Shown here: piece after piece, positions 16,612-23,974 of the stretch | How positions within the stretch are numbered: the first letter of the stretch is position 1 | Layout of the letters: every line of letters begins with the position of its first letter | NCBI GenBank assembly: GCA_003562535.1 | Contig: PWUP01000286.1 | Location: forward strand, 1 to 25,005 | Direction: 5' to 3' | Length of the DNA stretch: 25,005 bases | Source of the DNA: Gammaproteobacteria bacterium | Lineage (GTDB): Bacteria; Pseudomonadota; Gammaproteobacteria; Competibacterales; Competibacteraceae | Made by a program: the position numbers and the translations under genes | Notes under the pieces: model-generated | Seen by the model: only the letters and a program-made list of their open reading frames with translations | What the model was told of the DNA's origin: nothing | Databases searched by the model: none

Positions 16612-17697
16612 TCACCGAATCTTCAGGGTGGCCAAGCCAATTAACACCAAAATCACCGTCATAATCCAAAAGCGCACGATGACCCGTGGCTCGGGCCAAC
16701 CTTTGAGCTCATAATGGTGATGCAGGGGGGCCATGCGAAAAATACGCCGTCCGGTTAATTTAAACGAGGCCACTTGCAGAATGACTGAAATAGTTTCGAG
16801 CACGAAGATCCCGGCCATGACCAACAACACCAGCTCTTGGCGGACTAATACCGCGATAACCCCTAGTGCGGCTCCCAAAGCCAATGCGCCAACATCGCCC
16901 ATAAACACCTGGGCGGGATACGCGTTATACCAGAGAAAGCCGAGTCCCGCGCCGACAATAGCCCCGCAAAACACCACCAGTTCACCGACGCCGGCGACAT
17001 AGGGTATTTCCAAATAACTGGCAAAATTGACATGCCCCGAAGCGTAGGCAAACACCCCCAAAGCTCCGGCCACCATCACGGCGGGCATAATGGCTAAACC
17101 GTCTAAGCCATCGGTTAAATTCACCGCATTGCTGGAACCGACAATCACGATGTAGGTTAACGGAATAAATAACCATCCTAATTCAATGGCTACCGTCTTA
17201 AAGAACGGCACAATAAGCTGGGTTTCTGCGGGTGTTTGCGCCGTGAAGAACAATACACAGGCGGCACTGAGGCCTACCACGGATTGCCAAAAGTATTTGC
17301 TGCGGGCTGGAAGCCCTTTAGAATTTTTCAGTACCAATTTGCGGTAATCATCCACCCAACCAATCAGGCCAAACGCCAAAGTCACCAATAACACGACCCA
17401 GACTTGGTGCAAACGCAAATCCGCCCAAAGTAAGGTGGATACGGCAATGGCGACTAAGATCAAGGCCCCGCCCATAGTCGGCGTACCCGATTTGCTCAAG
17501 TGGCTTTGCGGACCGTCATCACGAACGTATTGACCAATTTGGTAGAGGGTCAGACGACGAATCATCTCAGGACCAATCAGTAACGCGATCAACAATGCGG
17601 TCAATACCCCCAAAATAGCGCGCAGCGTGAGGTACTGGAATACATTAAAACCCGTGTACACATTGACGGTTAGCCACTCGGCTAAAATCATTAACAT
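16612..17697 (-). CDS. mraY: Phospho-MurNAc-pentapeptide translocase MraY
   Basis: MraY joins phospho-MurNAc-pentapeptide to undecaprenyl phosphate, forming lipid I at the inner membrane. The 361-residue protein begins MLMILAEWL, much like E. coli MraY, and has about ten transmembrane helices. Catalytic and magnesium-binding residues are visible: D116 and D117 in GWVDDYRK, NLTDGLDGLA (193-202), D268 in FMGDVGALALG, and the HHHYELKGW motif near residue 330. The ATG is preceded by AGGA that overlaps the murF stop. A second in-frame ATG two codons later is less likely because spacing favours the first. Confidence 0.98.
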   Translation of the reverse strand: MLMILAEWLTVNVYTGFNVFQYLTLRAILGVLTALLIALLIGPEMIRRLTLYQIGQYVRDDGPQSHLSKSGTPTMGGALILVAIAVSTLLWADLRLHQVWVVLLVTLAFGLIGWVDDYRKLVLKNSKGLPARSKYFWQSVVGLSAACVLFFTAQTPAETQLIVPFFKTVAIELGWLFIPLTYIVIVGSSNAVNLTDGLDGLAIMPAVMVAGALGVFAYASGHVNFASYLEIPYVAGVGELVVFCGAIVGAGLGFLWYNAYPAQVFMGDVGALALGAALGVIAVLVRQELVLLVMAGIFVLETISVILQVASFKLTGRRIFRMAPLHHHYELKGWPEPRVIVRFWIMTVILVLIGLATLKIR

Positions 17698-17708
17698 AAA
17701 GTGTGTTC

Positions 17709-19061
17709 CTATGCCGATAAGGCTTTGATGACCCGCTCCATGCGCATACTGCGTGACCCCTTAACCAAAATCTGGGGTACGGCTTCGCTCTGGAGCAACG
17801 CCTGCTGTAATGCCGTCAGCAACGGCGGTAAAGCGTTATAATGTTCCCCCCCGGAGCCAAAAGCCTGACTGGCTGCTTGACTTAACGCACCCAAGGTGAA
17901 CACGCGCTGAACGCCCTGCTCGCGAGCCTGCTGCCCTACCCGAGCATGCAAAGCCTCGGCTTCGGCTCCCAATTCCGCCATATCGCCCAAGACCAGCCAA
18001 TGCGGACCCGGGTATTCCAGCAAGGCGGCTAAACCGGCGTGCAGCGAGGCCGGATTAGCGTTGTAGGTATCATTCAATAGCACACTGCCGCGTGGTCCGG
18101 TACCGCATTGCAGGCGTCCGGCAACCGGCTGAATGCCTTGTAAGCCGGTTTGAATCTGTTCCAGATCAATACCTAGCGCATGAGCGGCAGCGGCAGCGGC
18201 AGCGGCATTGAGCACATTATGCCGACCGGGTAAGGGCAGAGTGATCTCGACCGCTTGCGACCCAATGTGTAAGCGCAGATGCTGAGGCGCTAGCCCCTCC
18301 GCCCACACGTGAGCCGAGGGGTGCAGGCCAAAGGTCAGGCAGCGGCGCTGGGCGTTCAGCTCATGCCAATACTCCGCATAAGCATCATCGGCATTAATCA
18401 CGGCAACCCCATCAGTTGATAATCCTTGATAAATTTCGCCCTTGGCCTGCGCCACACCGTCCAGACTGCCAAACCCCTCTAAATGAGCGGGGCCAGCATT
18501 GGTAATTAAGGCAATCTGTGGTTGGACCAGACGGGTTAAGGCGGCGATTTCACCGCCATGATTGGCCCCCATTTCGATCACGGCATAGTGCTGCTCACCC
18601 AGTTGACTCAACGTCAACGGCACACCAATCTGATTATTCAGATTACCTGCGGTGGCCAACACCGTGGCGGCAGGGTCAGCGGCTAAAATAGCGGCCAACA
18701 TTTCTTTCACTGTGGTCTTGCCATTGCTGCCGGTCAAAGCGACCACACGCCCCGGAAAACGCTGGCGCCATGCCGCCGCTAGCTGCCCCAAAGCCGCCAA
18801 GGTATCCGGCACAATAATCTGGGCTAAGCCCAGCGGTTGGGGCTGTGTCACCAAGGCCGCTGTCGCCGCTCGCTGCTGAGCAGCCGCCAAAAAATCATGG
18901 CCATCAAAATTCGGCCCTTGCAGGGCGACGAACAGCGCCCCTGCGGGCAAACGGCGCGTATCGGTACTGACCCCCTGACACACGCTTGACTCCGGCTGAG
19001 TAGCATACTGAAGGCGTCCGCCCACGGCCTGAGCGATCTGTGCCACACTGAGCGTTAACAT
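17709..19061 (-). CDS. murF: UDP-MurNAc-tripeptide-D-Ala-D-Ala ligase MurF
   Basis: MurF adds D-Ala-D-Ala to complete UDP-MurNAc-pentapeptide. I use the ATG at 19061-19059 (450 residues, MLTLSVAQIAQAVGG); the frame could start at a TTG three codons earlier, but ATG with AGGA nine nt upstream is better. Motifs are STDTRRLPAGALFVAL (32-47), P-loop GSNGKTTVKE (111-120), EMGANHGGEI (163-172), PGRHNVLNA (278-286) and NDTYNANPAS. A run of eight alanines (286-293) is coded by a perfect hexanucleotide repeat. The start overlaps the murE stop by 7 nt. Its substrate D-Ala-D-Ala needs Ddl, which is not coded in this window. Confidence 0.97.
   Translation of the reverse strand: MLTLSVAQIAQAVGGRLQYATQPESSVCQGVSTDTRRLPAGALFVALQGPNFDGHDFLAAAQQRAATAALVTQPQPLGLAQIIVPDTLAALGQLAAAWRQRFPGRVVALTGSNGKTTVKEMLAAILAADPAATVLATAGNLNNQIGVPLTLSQLGEQHYAVIEMGANHGGEIAALTRLVQPQIALITNAGPAHLEGFGSLDGVAQAKGEIYQGLSTDGVAVINADDAYAEYWHELNAQRRCLTFGLHPSAHVWAEGLAPQHLRLHIGSQAVEITLPLPGRHNVLNAAAAAAAAHALGIDLEQIQTGLQGIQPVAGRLQCGTGPRGSVLLNDTYNANPASLHAGLAALLEYPGPHWLVLGDMAELGAEAEALHARVGQQAREQGVQRVFTLGALSQAASQAFGSGGEHYNALPPLLTALQQALLQSEAVPQILVKGSRSMRMERVIKALSA
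18184..18207 (-). repeat. Hexanucleotide microsatellite (4 x GCGGCA) in murF
   Basis: Four perfect copies of GCGGCA on the plus strand code (as TGCCGC-phase units on the minus strand) for most of an eight-alanine run, residues 286-293 of MurF, next to the substrate-site motif HNVLNA. The 6-bp unit means copy-number changes would keep the frame. Confidence 0.85.
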
Positions 19062-20539
19062 GGTTGCCAATCCTGTAAAGCAGCGGCGGCCACTTGCTGA
19101 TCACTGAAGGGGAAGCGCTGATCACCGATGATCTGGTAGTCTTCATGCCCCTTGCCGGCGATTAACACCGTATCACCGGCCCGCGCTTGGCGCAGTGCGC
19201 TATGAATGGCTTGAGCGCGGTCATTAATCACCCGATGTTTATTACCGCGCAGCGGGGCAACAATGTGCTGGGTAATTGCCGTGGCATTTTCCTGCCGAGG
19301 ATTATCATCGGTCACGGTGATTTGATCCGCCCAGCGCTCGGCGATCAGACCCATCAAAGGACGCTTGCCGGGATCGCGATCCCCACCACAACCGAAGACG
19401 CAATGCACAAAACGATGCCCATGATCACGCAAAGCCATCAACACCTGTTCTAAGGCTTGCGGGGTGTGAGCGTAATCGATGACGGCCAGCGGTCGGTCAT
19501 TACCCCCGAGACGTTGCATACGCCCTGGGGGGGCCTGCACCTGAGCCAACCGGTCTAGGGCGCGTTCCAGGGGCCAATCCAGCGCCATCAATGTCGCCAA
19601 GGCCGCCAGTAGATTGCTGGCATTAAAACGCCCCAATAAGGTGCTGTGTAACTCACCCTCGCCTGCGCTGGAACGAATCTGTAAACGCAATCCCTCGGGG
19701 AGAAGCGCTAACTCGCGCCCCCAAACCCAACGCTCACTCAGCGGCGGCAGGGTTGCCGCCTGACTGTAACCCACACACGACCGGCCTAACTGCTCGGCCA
19801 GCTCACGACCAAAGGGATCATCGAGGTTTAAAACCGCTTGGCGGGGTTGCAGATCCGTGAATAAGCGTTGCTTAGCCGCTGCGTAAGCCGATGGATCAAT
19901 GTGATAATCGAGATGATCCCGACCTAAATTCGTCAGCACCGCGACAGTGAACGCCAGACCGTCTGCCCGCCCTTGCGCTAAAGCGTGTGACGACACCTCC
20001 ATCACCGCGTGGCGTACCCCACGATCCCGTAAACCGGCAAGCCACTGCCACAAGGTCAGTGCGTCAGGCGTAGTGAGTTGGGTAGGCAGCAACTGAGCTT
20101 GCACCCCATAACCCAAAGTGCCTAATACGCCACACGGTTGCTCAGGCTGGGTCAACGCATGGGCGAGATAATGACAGGTTGAGGTCTTCCCGTCGGTGCC
20201 GGTGATGCCGACTAAGGTGAGTTCCTGACAGGGCTGATTGTAGAACCGCGCCGCAATCATACCAAGCTTACGGCTGAGATCGGGCACCGCAAGCAGGGGT
20301 AAACGGCTGTCGGGTATCTGCGTACAGGGAGGCTCCCAAACAACGGCCACCGCTCCTGCACGTTCAGCCGCCGCTATAAAGCTTAGACCGTGCTGGCGAA
20401 TCCCGCGCAGCGCAATAAACAATTCACCCGGCCGCACCCGCCGACTGTCACTGGCTAAACCGGTCACTGGCCGTTCATCGGTTGCTTCAACGGTCGCCAA
20501 ACCGTGCAACAACGCGCTTAATGTGGGTAAATTGCCCAT
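19055..20539 (-). CDS. murE: UDP-MurNAc-L-Ala-D-Glu:meso-diaminopimelate ligase MurE
   Basis: MurE adds the third stem residue. The DDNPR motif at 411-415 indicates meso-diaminopimelate, as expected for a Gram-negative. The 494-residue protein also shows LASDSRRVRPGELFIAL (28-44), P-loop GTDGKTST (114-121), EVSSHAL (181-187), the lysine normally carbamylated in AYAAAKQRLF (K223), DYAHTP (355-360) and GCGGDRDPGKR (383-393). I prefer ATG at 20539-20537; an in-frame TTG directly before it is an alternative. The start is 5 nt after the ftsI stop, with a poor ribosome binding site, so coupling is likely. Confidence 0.98.
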   Translation of the reverse strand: MGNLPTLSALLHGLATVEATDERPVTGLASDSRRVRPGELFIALRGIRQHGLSFIAAAERAGAVAVVWEPPCTQIPDSRLPLLAVPDLSRKLGMIAARFYNQPCQELTLVGITGTDGKTSTCHYLAHALTQPEQPCGVLGTLGYGVQAQLLPTQLTTPDALTLWQWLAGLRDRGVRHAVMEVSSHALAQGRADGLAFTVAVLTNLGRDHLDYHIDPSAYAAAKQRLFTDLQPRQAVLNLDDPFGRELAEQLGRSCVGYSQAATLPPLSERWVWGRELALLPEGLRLQIRSSAGEGELHSTLLGRFNASNLLAALATLMALDWPLERALDRLAQVQAPPGRMQRLGGNDRPLAVIDYAHTPQALEQVLMALRDHGHRFVHCVFGCGGDRDPGKRPLMGLIAERWADQITVTDDNPRQENATAITQHIVAPLRGNKHRVINDRAQAIHSALRQARAGDTVLIAGKGHEDYQIIGDQRFPFSDQQVAAAALQDWQPC

Positions 20540-20544
20540 CAACT

Positions 20545-22251
20545 TTACCGAGCTGCCGTGTTGACGACATCAGCGAAGGCATCCGGCAACACCCCGCGAA
20601 TGCGCAGCGCTTCACGCATGGTTTCACGAAATACCGGAGCGGCCACTAAGCCACCGTAATAGTGATCACCTCGGGGTTCATCGATGACAATCACCGCGAC
20701 CATATCGGGGCGTGAAGCCGGTGCCATGCCAGCGAATAAACCCATATAGCGGCTTTTGTCATAAGCACCATCAATGACTTTATGCACGGTGCCCGTTTTA
20801 CCCGCGACGGTATAGCCAGGTACCGCCGCACGTCTAGCCGTACCCCGCGGGCCGGTGACCGTTTCCATCATGACCCGCAATTGCTGTGCGGTTTCGGCGG
20901 CCATCACCCGCCGCCCAGGAGGGGATTCGATAGGTTTCAGCAGTGTGGGTGGATACAACACCCCATCAGTGGCTAATACGGCATAGGCTTGCGCCATTTG
21001 CAAGGCCGTTGTTGACAGCCCATAGCCAAAGGTTCGGGTCGCGTATTCAAAACCCACCCAACGCCGGTGGTGATCCAGCACCCCTTGGCGTTCGCCGGGA
21101 AATTCAATCCCGGTTAATGCACCAAATCCCAGATCACGGTATAAAGTCCATAATGACTCAGCAGGCACCATCTGCGCCAGCTTGACGACGCCGATATTAC
21201 TGGAACGGGTAATGATTTCCGTGACACTGAGGGGGCCAAAATTACGGATATCGCGCACAGTCCTCCGCCCAACCCGCATCCAGCCTTGGGTGTCAATCAC
21301 TGTACTGGGCTGCACTTTGCCACTGTCTAAGGCGACGACGACCGGAAACGGTTTAATCAAGGACCCGGGCTCGAACAGATCGGTCACAGCACGGTTGCGC
21401 AAGGAGTCACCGCTGCGTTGCCGCCAATCATTAGGATTCACACTGGGCTGATTGGCCATCGCTAAAATCTCACCCGTGTGCGGATCAAGCACGACGATTG
21501 ATCCACCCACAGCACGGTGTTCGGCGACGGCTATTTTAAGCGCCCGATACGCATAATATTGAATACGCCGGTCAATACTCAGTTGTAATAGCTGACCCGG
21601 TTGTGGCTCTTGGCGCACCCCCAGCTCTTCGACCACCCGTCCGCGTCGATCTTGCAACACCCGCTGACTGCCGGCTACCCCACTGAGTTGTTGATCGAAT
21701 TGCAACTCCAAACCCTCGCGGCCCCGGTAATCAATGTCGGCAAAACCAATCAGATGCGCGCTGACTTCGGCGTCGGGGTAGTAACGGCGGTATTCCCGTA
21801 GGTTATACACCCCACCGATGCCCAAATCGACGATGATCTGCGCCTCCGTGGGCGGTAAATGGCGCTGCAAATACAAGAATCGGCGCTGTGAGGCGGCCTC
21901 GAGTCGAGCAGTCAAGCGCTCCGGGTCTTGACCTAAAGCGGCGGCCAGTTCCGGCAGGCGTTCTCGATTACCCGACTGCAATAACACCGTCGGATCCGCC
22001 CAGATCGAACCGACTGGCGAACTCACCGCCAAGGGTTCACCATGCCGATCAACAATCATGCCGCGATGCGCGGGAATCGTGAGCGTGCGCACGGTGCGAG
22101 CATCGCCCTGACTGCGTAGGCGATCATGGTCAATAAGCTGCAAATACACCGCTCGGGATAATAAAATACCGGTACACACGGCAAGTAACACCAGCGTGAA
22201 GCGGCGACGATTGCGGTACACCCGCTGAGTATGATGGGAAGGAGTGGTCAT
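20545..22251 (-). CDS. ftsI: Septal peptidoglycan transpeptidase FtsI (PBP3)
   Basis: FtsI cross-links septal peptidoglycan and is a class B penicillin-binding protein paired with FtsW. The 568-residue protein has a short cytoplasmic tail, one transmembrane anchor (about 18-40), the pedestal domain (PAHRGMIVDRHGEPLAVSSP) and the transpeptidase domain. The three active-site motifs are S297-L-I-K300, S350-S-N352 and K485-T-G-T488. The ATG overlaps the ftsL stop in ATGA. The acylation-site context is EPGSLIKPF, where many homologues have EPGSTVKPF-like sequences; this is a mild variant with the catalytic residues intact. Confidence 0.98.
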   Translation of the reverse strand: MTTPSHHTQRVYRNRRRFTLVLLAVCTGILLSRAVYLQLIDHDRLRSQGDARTVRTLTIPAHRGMIVDRHGEPLAVSSPVGSIWADPTVLLQSGNRERLPELAAALGQDPERLTARLEAASQRRFLYLQRHLPPTEAQIIVDLGIGGVYNLREYRRYYPDAEVSAHLIGFADIDYRGREGLELQFDQQLSGVAGSQRVLQDRRGRVVEELGVRQEPQPGQLLQLSIDRRIQYYAYRALKIAVAEHRAVGGSIVVLDPHTGEILAMANQPSVNPNDWRQRSGDSLRNRAVTDLFEPGSLIKPFPVVVALDSGKVQPSTVIDTQGWMRVGRRTVRDIRNFGPLSVTEIITRSSNIGVVKLAQMVPAESLWTLYRDLGFGALTGIEFPGERQGVLDHHRRWVGFEYATRTFGYGLSTTALQMAQAYAVLATDGVLYPPTLLKPIESPPGRRVMAAETAQQLRVMMETVTGPRGTARRAAVPGYTVAGKTGTVHKVIDGAYDKSRYMGLFAGMAPASRPDMVAVIVIDEPRGDHYYGGLVAAPVFRETMREALRIRGVLPDAFADVVNTAAR

Positions 22252-22526
22252 GGACGCAGGTAAATGGTTTCAGCCGGTTCGGGGGTGGTCATATTCAGGC
22301 GCTCACGAGCGACTTGATCGACAATGAGTTTGGCAGTTATCGCGCTTTTTTCAAGCTGCATTTGCAACCATTCCACTTGTAATTCCTCTTCGGTCTGTTG
22401 CAACATTCGCAACTCGCTGGTCACCAAACGACTCTGTTGGGCGCTGTGAATCAGAGCTAAACCCGTCACTAAAACGGCGAATACTAAGCTACCCAGCCCC
22501 CAGATATGCCGGTATACAGAGGTCAC
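22248..22526 (-). CDS. ftsL: Cell division protein FtsL
   Basis: FtsL is a small bitopic membrane protein that forms a complex with FtsB and FtsQ and activates FtsWI. The 92-residue protein has a transmembrane helix at about 9-28 (GLGSLVFAVLVTGLALIHS) and then a heptad-like periplasmic coiled coil rich in Leu, Gln and Glu (SELRMLQQTEEELQVEWLQMQLEKS). Family identity rests on this topology and on its position between rsmH and ftsI; small FtsL proteins are poorly conserved. The start is GTG at 22526-22524, overlapping the rsmH stop in GTGA, with GGAG 8 nt upstream. Confidence 0.94.
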   Translation of the reverse strand: MTSVYRHIWGLGSLVFAVLVTGLALIHSAQQSRLVTSELRMLQQTEEELQVEWLQMQLEKSAITAKLIVDQVARERLNMTTPEPAETIYLRP

Positions 22527-23464
22527 GGCAAGCGCTCCGCAACCCGCAACACCGCACTGCGAGCGCGGGGATTACGCTGAGCCTCCGCCGCTGAGGGGCG
22601 TTGCGGCTTGCCAATCACGCGCAAGCGCGTCGGCACCGCTTGCACCGGAATGGGCAAATCCGGTGGCCAGTCGGGGCCGCGCATTTCATCGCGGAAAAAC
22701 CGTTTAACTAGACGATCTTCCAAGGAATGAAAGCTGATCACCACTAAACGCCCTCCAGGACGCAACACCGTTACGGCCTGCCGCAAAACCGCTGCCAGTT
22801 CATCCAGTTCACGGTTAATGGCGATGCGAATGGCTTGAAAGCTGCGGGTTGCCGGATGTTGACCGGGTTCTCGGGTTGGAACCACGCGTTCGATCAACGC
22901 GGCCAACTGCCAAGTGCGGGTGAATGGCGTGTGCTGGCGGTCTTGAACAATAGCCCGAGCAATCCGGCGATGGAAGCGCTCTTCACCGTAATTCCGTAAT
23001 ACCGTGGCCAGTTCGGTTTCATCCACAGTGGCGAGCCAATCTGCGGCGCTCACACCCGAGCTTGAATCCATACGCATATCCAACGGCCCATCATTGCGAA
23101 AACTAAAACCGCGATCGGCATCATCCAACTGCGGTGACGATACCCCCAAATCAACCAACACCCCGTCAACAGTTGCCGAGGTGACATGCTCAGCAACGAC
23201 CTCAGCCAAGCGGCTAAACGGGGTATGGACAAAGTGCAGTCGTGACTCAGCAACGAAATGCTCGGCAGCCCATCGAGCCGCGTCTGGGTCGCGATCCAGG
23301 GCAATAAGCTGAGCCGATTCACCCAGCACCGCGAGCAAAGCGGCTGTATGACCACCACGACCAAAAGTAGCGTCCACGTAACGCCCAGTATTCACTACGG
23401 CTAACGCGGCAACAGCTTCAGCACAGAGCACGGGATGATGGATTGGTACTGCTGCGGATGTCAT
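22523..23464 (-). CDS. rsmH: 16S rRNA m4C1402 methyltransferase RsmH (MraW)
   Basis: RsmH methylates N4 of C1402 in the decoding centre of 16S rRNA using SAM. The 313-residue protein shows HHPVLCAEAV near the start, the SAM-binding motif VDATFGRGGHTAALL (30-44), the acidic ALDRDPDA strand end, VLVDLGVSSPQLDDADRGFSF and the C-terminal VVISFHSLEDRLVKRFF. It is the first protein gene of the dcw cluster here, with mraZ missing in front. RsmI, coded just upstream across rnpB, makes the 2'-O-methyl group on the same nucleotide, so the two modifiers of C1402 flank rnpB. The Shine-Dalgarno sequence is weak. Confidence 0.98.
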   Translation of the reverse strand: MTSAAVPIHHPVLCAEAVAALAVVNTGRYVDATFGRGGHTAALLAVLGESAQLIALDRDPDAARWAAEHFVAESRLHFVHTPFSRLAEVVAEHVTSATVDGVLVDLGVSSPQLDDADRGFSFRNDGPLDMRMDSSSGVSAADWLATVDETELATVLRNYGEERFHRRIARAIVQDRQHTPFTRTWQLAALIERVVPTREPGQHPATRSFQAIRIAINRELDELAAVLRQAVTVLRPGGRLVVISFHSLEDRLVKRFFRDEMRGPDWPPDLPIPVQAVPTRLRVIGKPQRPSAAEAQRNPRARSAVLRVAERLP

Positions 23465-23490
23465 AAAACTTAAGCCAGCAAAAAAACAGC

Positions 23491-23520
23491 TTTATACCAT
23501 TTTGTGACCCACTATAGGAA
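23491..23520 (-). promoter_or_regulatory. Candidate promoter for the dcw cluster
   Basis: On the minus strand TGGTATAAA gives an extended -10 (TATAAA, 23496-23491, 5 of 6 matches with TG one base upstream). A weak -35, TTCCTA (23520-23515), is 18 nt away. Transcription would begin near 23484, about 20 nt before the rsmH ATG. The -35 lies in the loop and arm of the hairpin at 23504-23534. Read-through from rnpB is an alternative source of transcripts. Confidence 0.4.
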
Positions 23521-23534
23521 GAGCAGTGGATCAC
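23504..23534 (-). other. Stem-loop between rnpB and rsmH
   Basis: GTGACCCACT (23504-23513) and AGTGGATCAC (23525-23534) form a 10-bp stem with one wobble-type position and an 11-nt loop. It begins about 12 nt past the rnpB 3' end. On the minus strand it is followed by AAAATGG rather than T residues, with a run of seven T only about 17 nt later. It could assist rnpB 3' processing or weak termination, or act on the overlapping candidate promoter. Confidence 0.5.
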
Positions 23535-23545
23535 AGTCAGCAAAA

Positions 23546-23902
23546 GGTGAACAGTCAGCCGATAAGCCGGGTTCTGTCGTGGACAGTCATTCATCTGCGA
23601 CGTTTGTCACCAAACGCCTGTAGCGACCTACCCGGGAGCCGTGCGGGCCGCACGTTAACACTCCCCTATTTGGTCTTGCTCCGAGTGGGGTTTACCTTGC
23701 CACGCCCAGTTACCTGGTGTGCGGTGCGCTCTTACCACACCTTTTCACCCTTACCTCCCCGCAGTCAGTGACTGCGGCAAGGCGGTTTGTTTTCTGCGGC
23801 ACTTTCCGTAGGCTCACGCCCCCCAGGCATTACCTGGCACCCTGCCCTATGGAGCCCGGACTTTCCTCCGTGGATACACGGCGACTGTCTGGCTAACTGT
23901 TC
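23546..23902 (-). ncRNA. rnpB: RNase P RNA (A-type, M1-like)
   Basis: This is the catalytic RNA that trims tRNA 5' leaders. The minus strand carries the universally conserved GAGGAAAGTCCGGGCTCC (within 23869-23851), then CATAGGGCAGGGTGCCAGGTAA, GGTAAGAGCGCACCGC, GGAGCAAGACCAAATAGGGG and the near-terminal segment ending GACAGAACCCGGCTTATCG, in the same order as E. coli M1 RNA. The ends were placed from helix P1: GAACAGTTAGCC (5') pairs over 12 bp, with one wobble, to GGCTGACTGTTC (3'). The length of about 357 nt is normal. It lies between rsmI and rsmH, the position also known in pseudomonads. Ends are accurate to perhaps 5 nt. Confidence 0.97.
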
Positions 23903-23908
23903 GCTTGT

Positions 23909-23937
23909 AGTCTGCACCTACCCATGCGGTAAGGCAA
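23909..23937 (-). promoter_or_regulatory. Tentative rnpB promoter
   Basis: TTGCCT (23937-23932) and CAGACT (23914-23909) are 17 nt apart on the minus strand and would start transcription at about 23902, the start of helix P1. The -10 is poor (3 of 6). A rival pair, TTGCCG with TATCAG 16 nt later, would start near 23934 and need 5' trimming. The 72-nt gap after rsmI must hold a promoter or be read through. Confidence 0.25.
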
Positions 23938-23974
23938 GTCCTGATATAACGTTTAGACGTGTCGGCAATATGAT

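Noticed and set aside
16154..16714. A 186-codon plus-strand open frame opposite murD and mraY
   Set aside because: It crosses the end of two confirmed genes in antisense and its translation has no family-like features.
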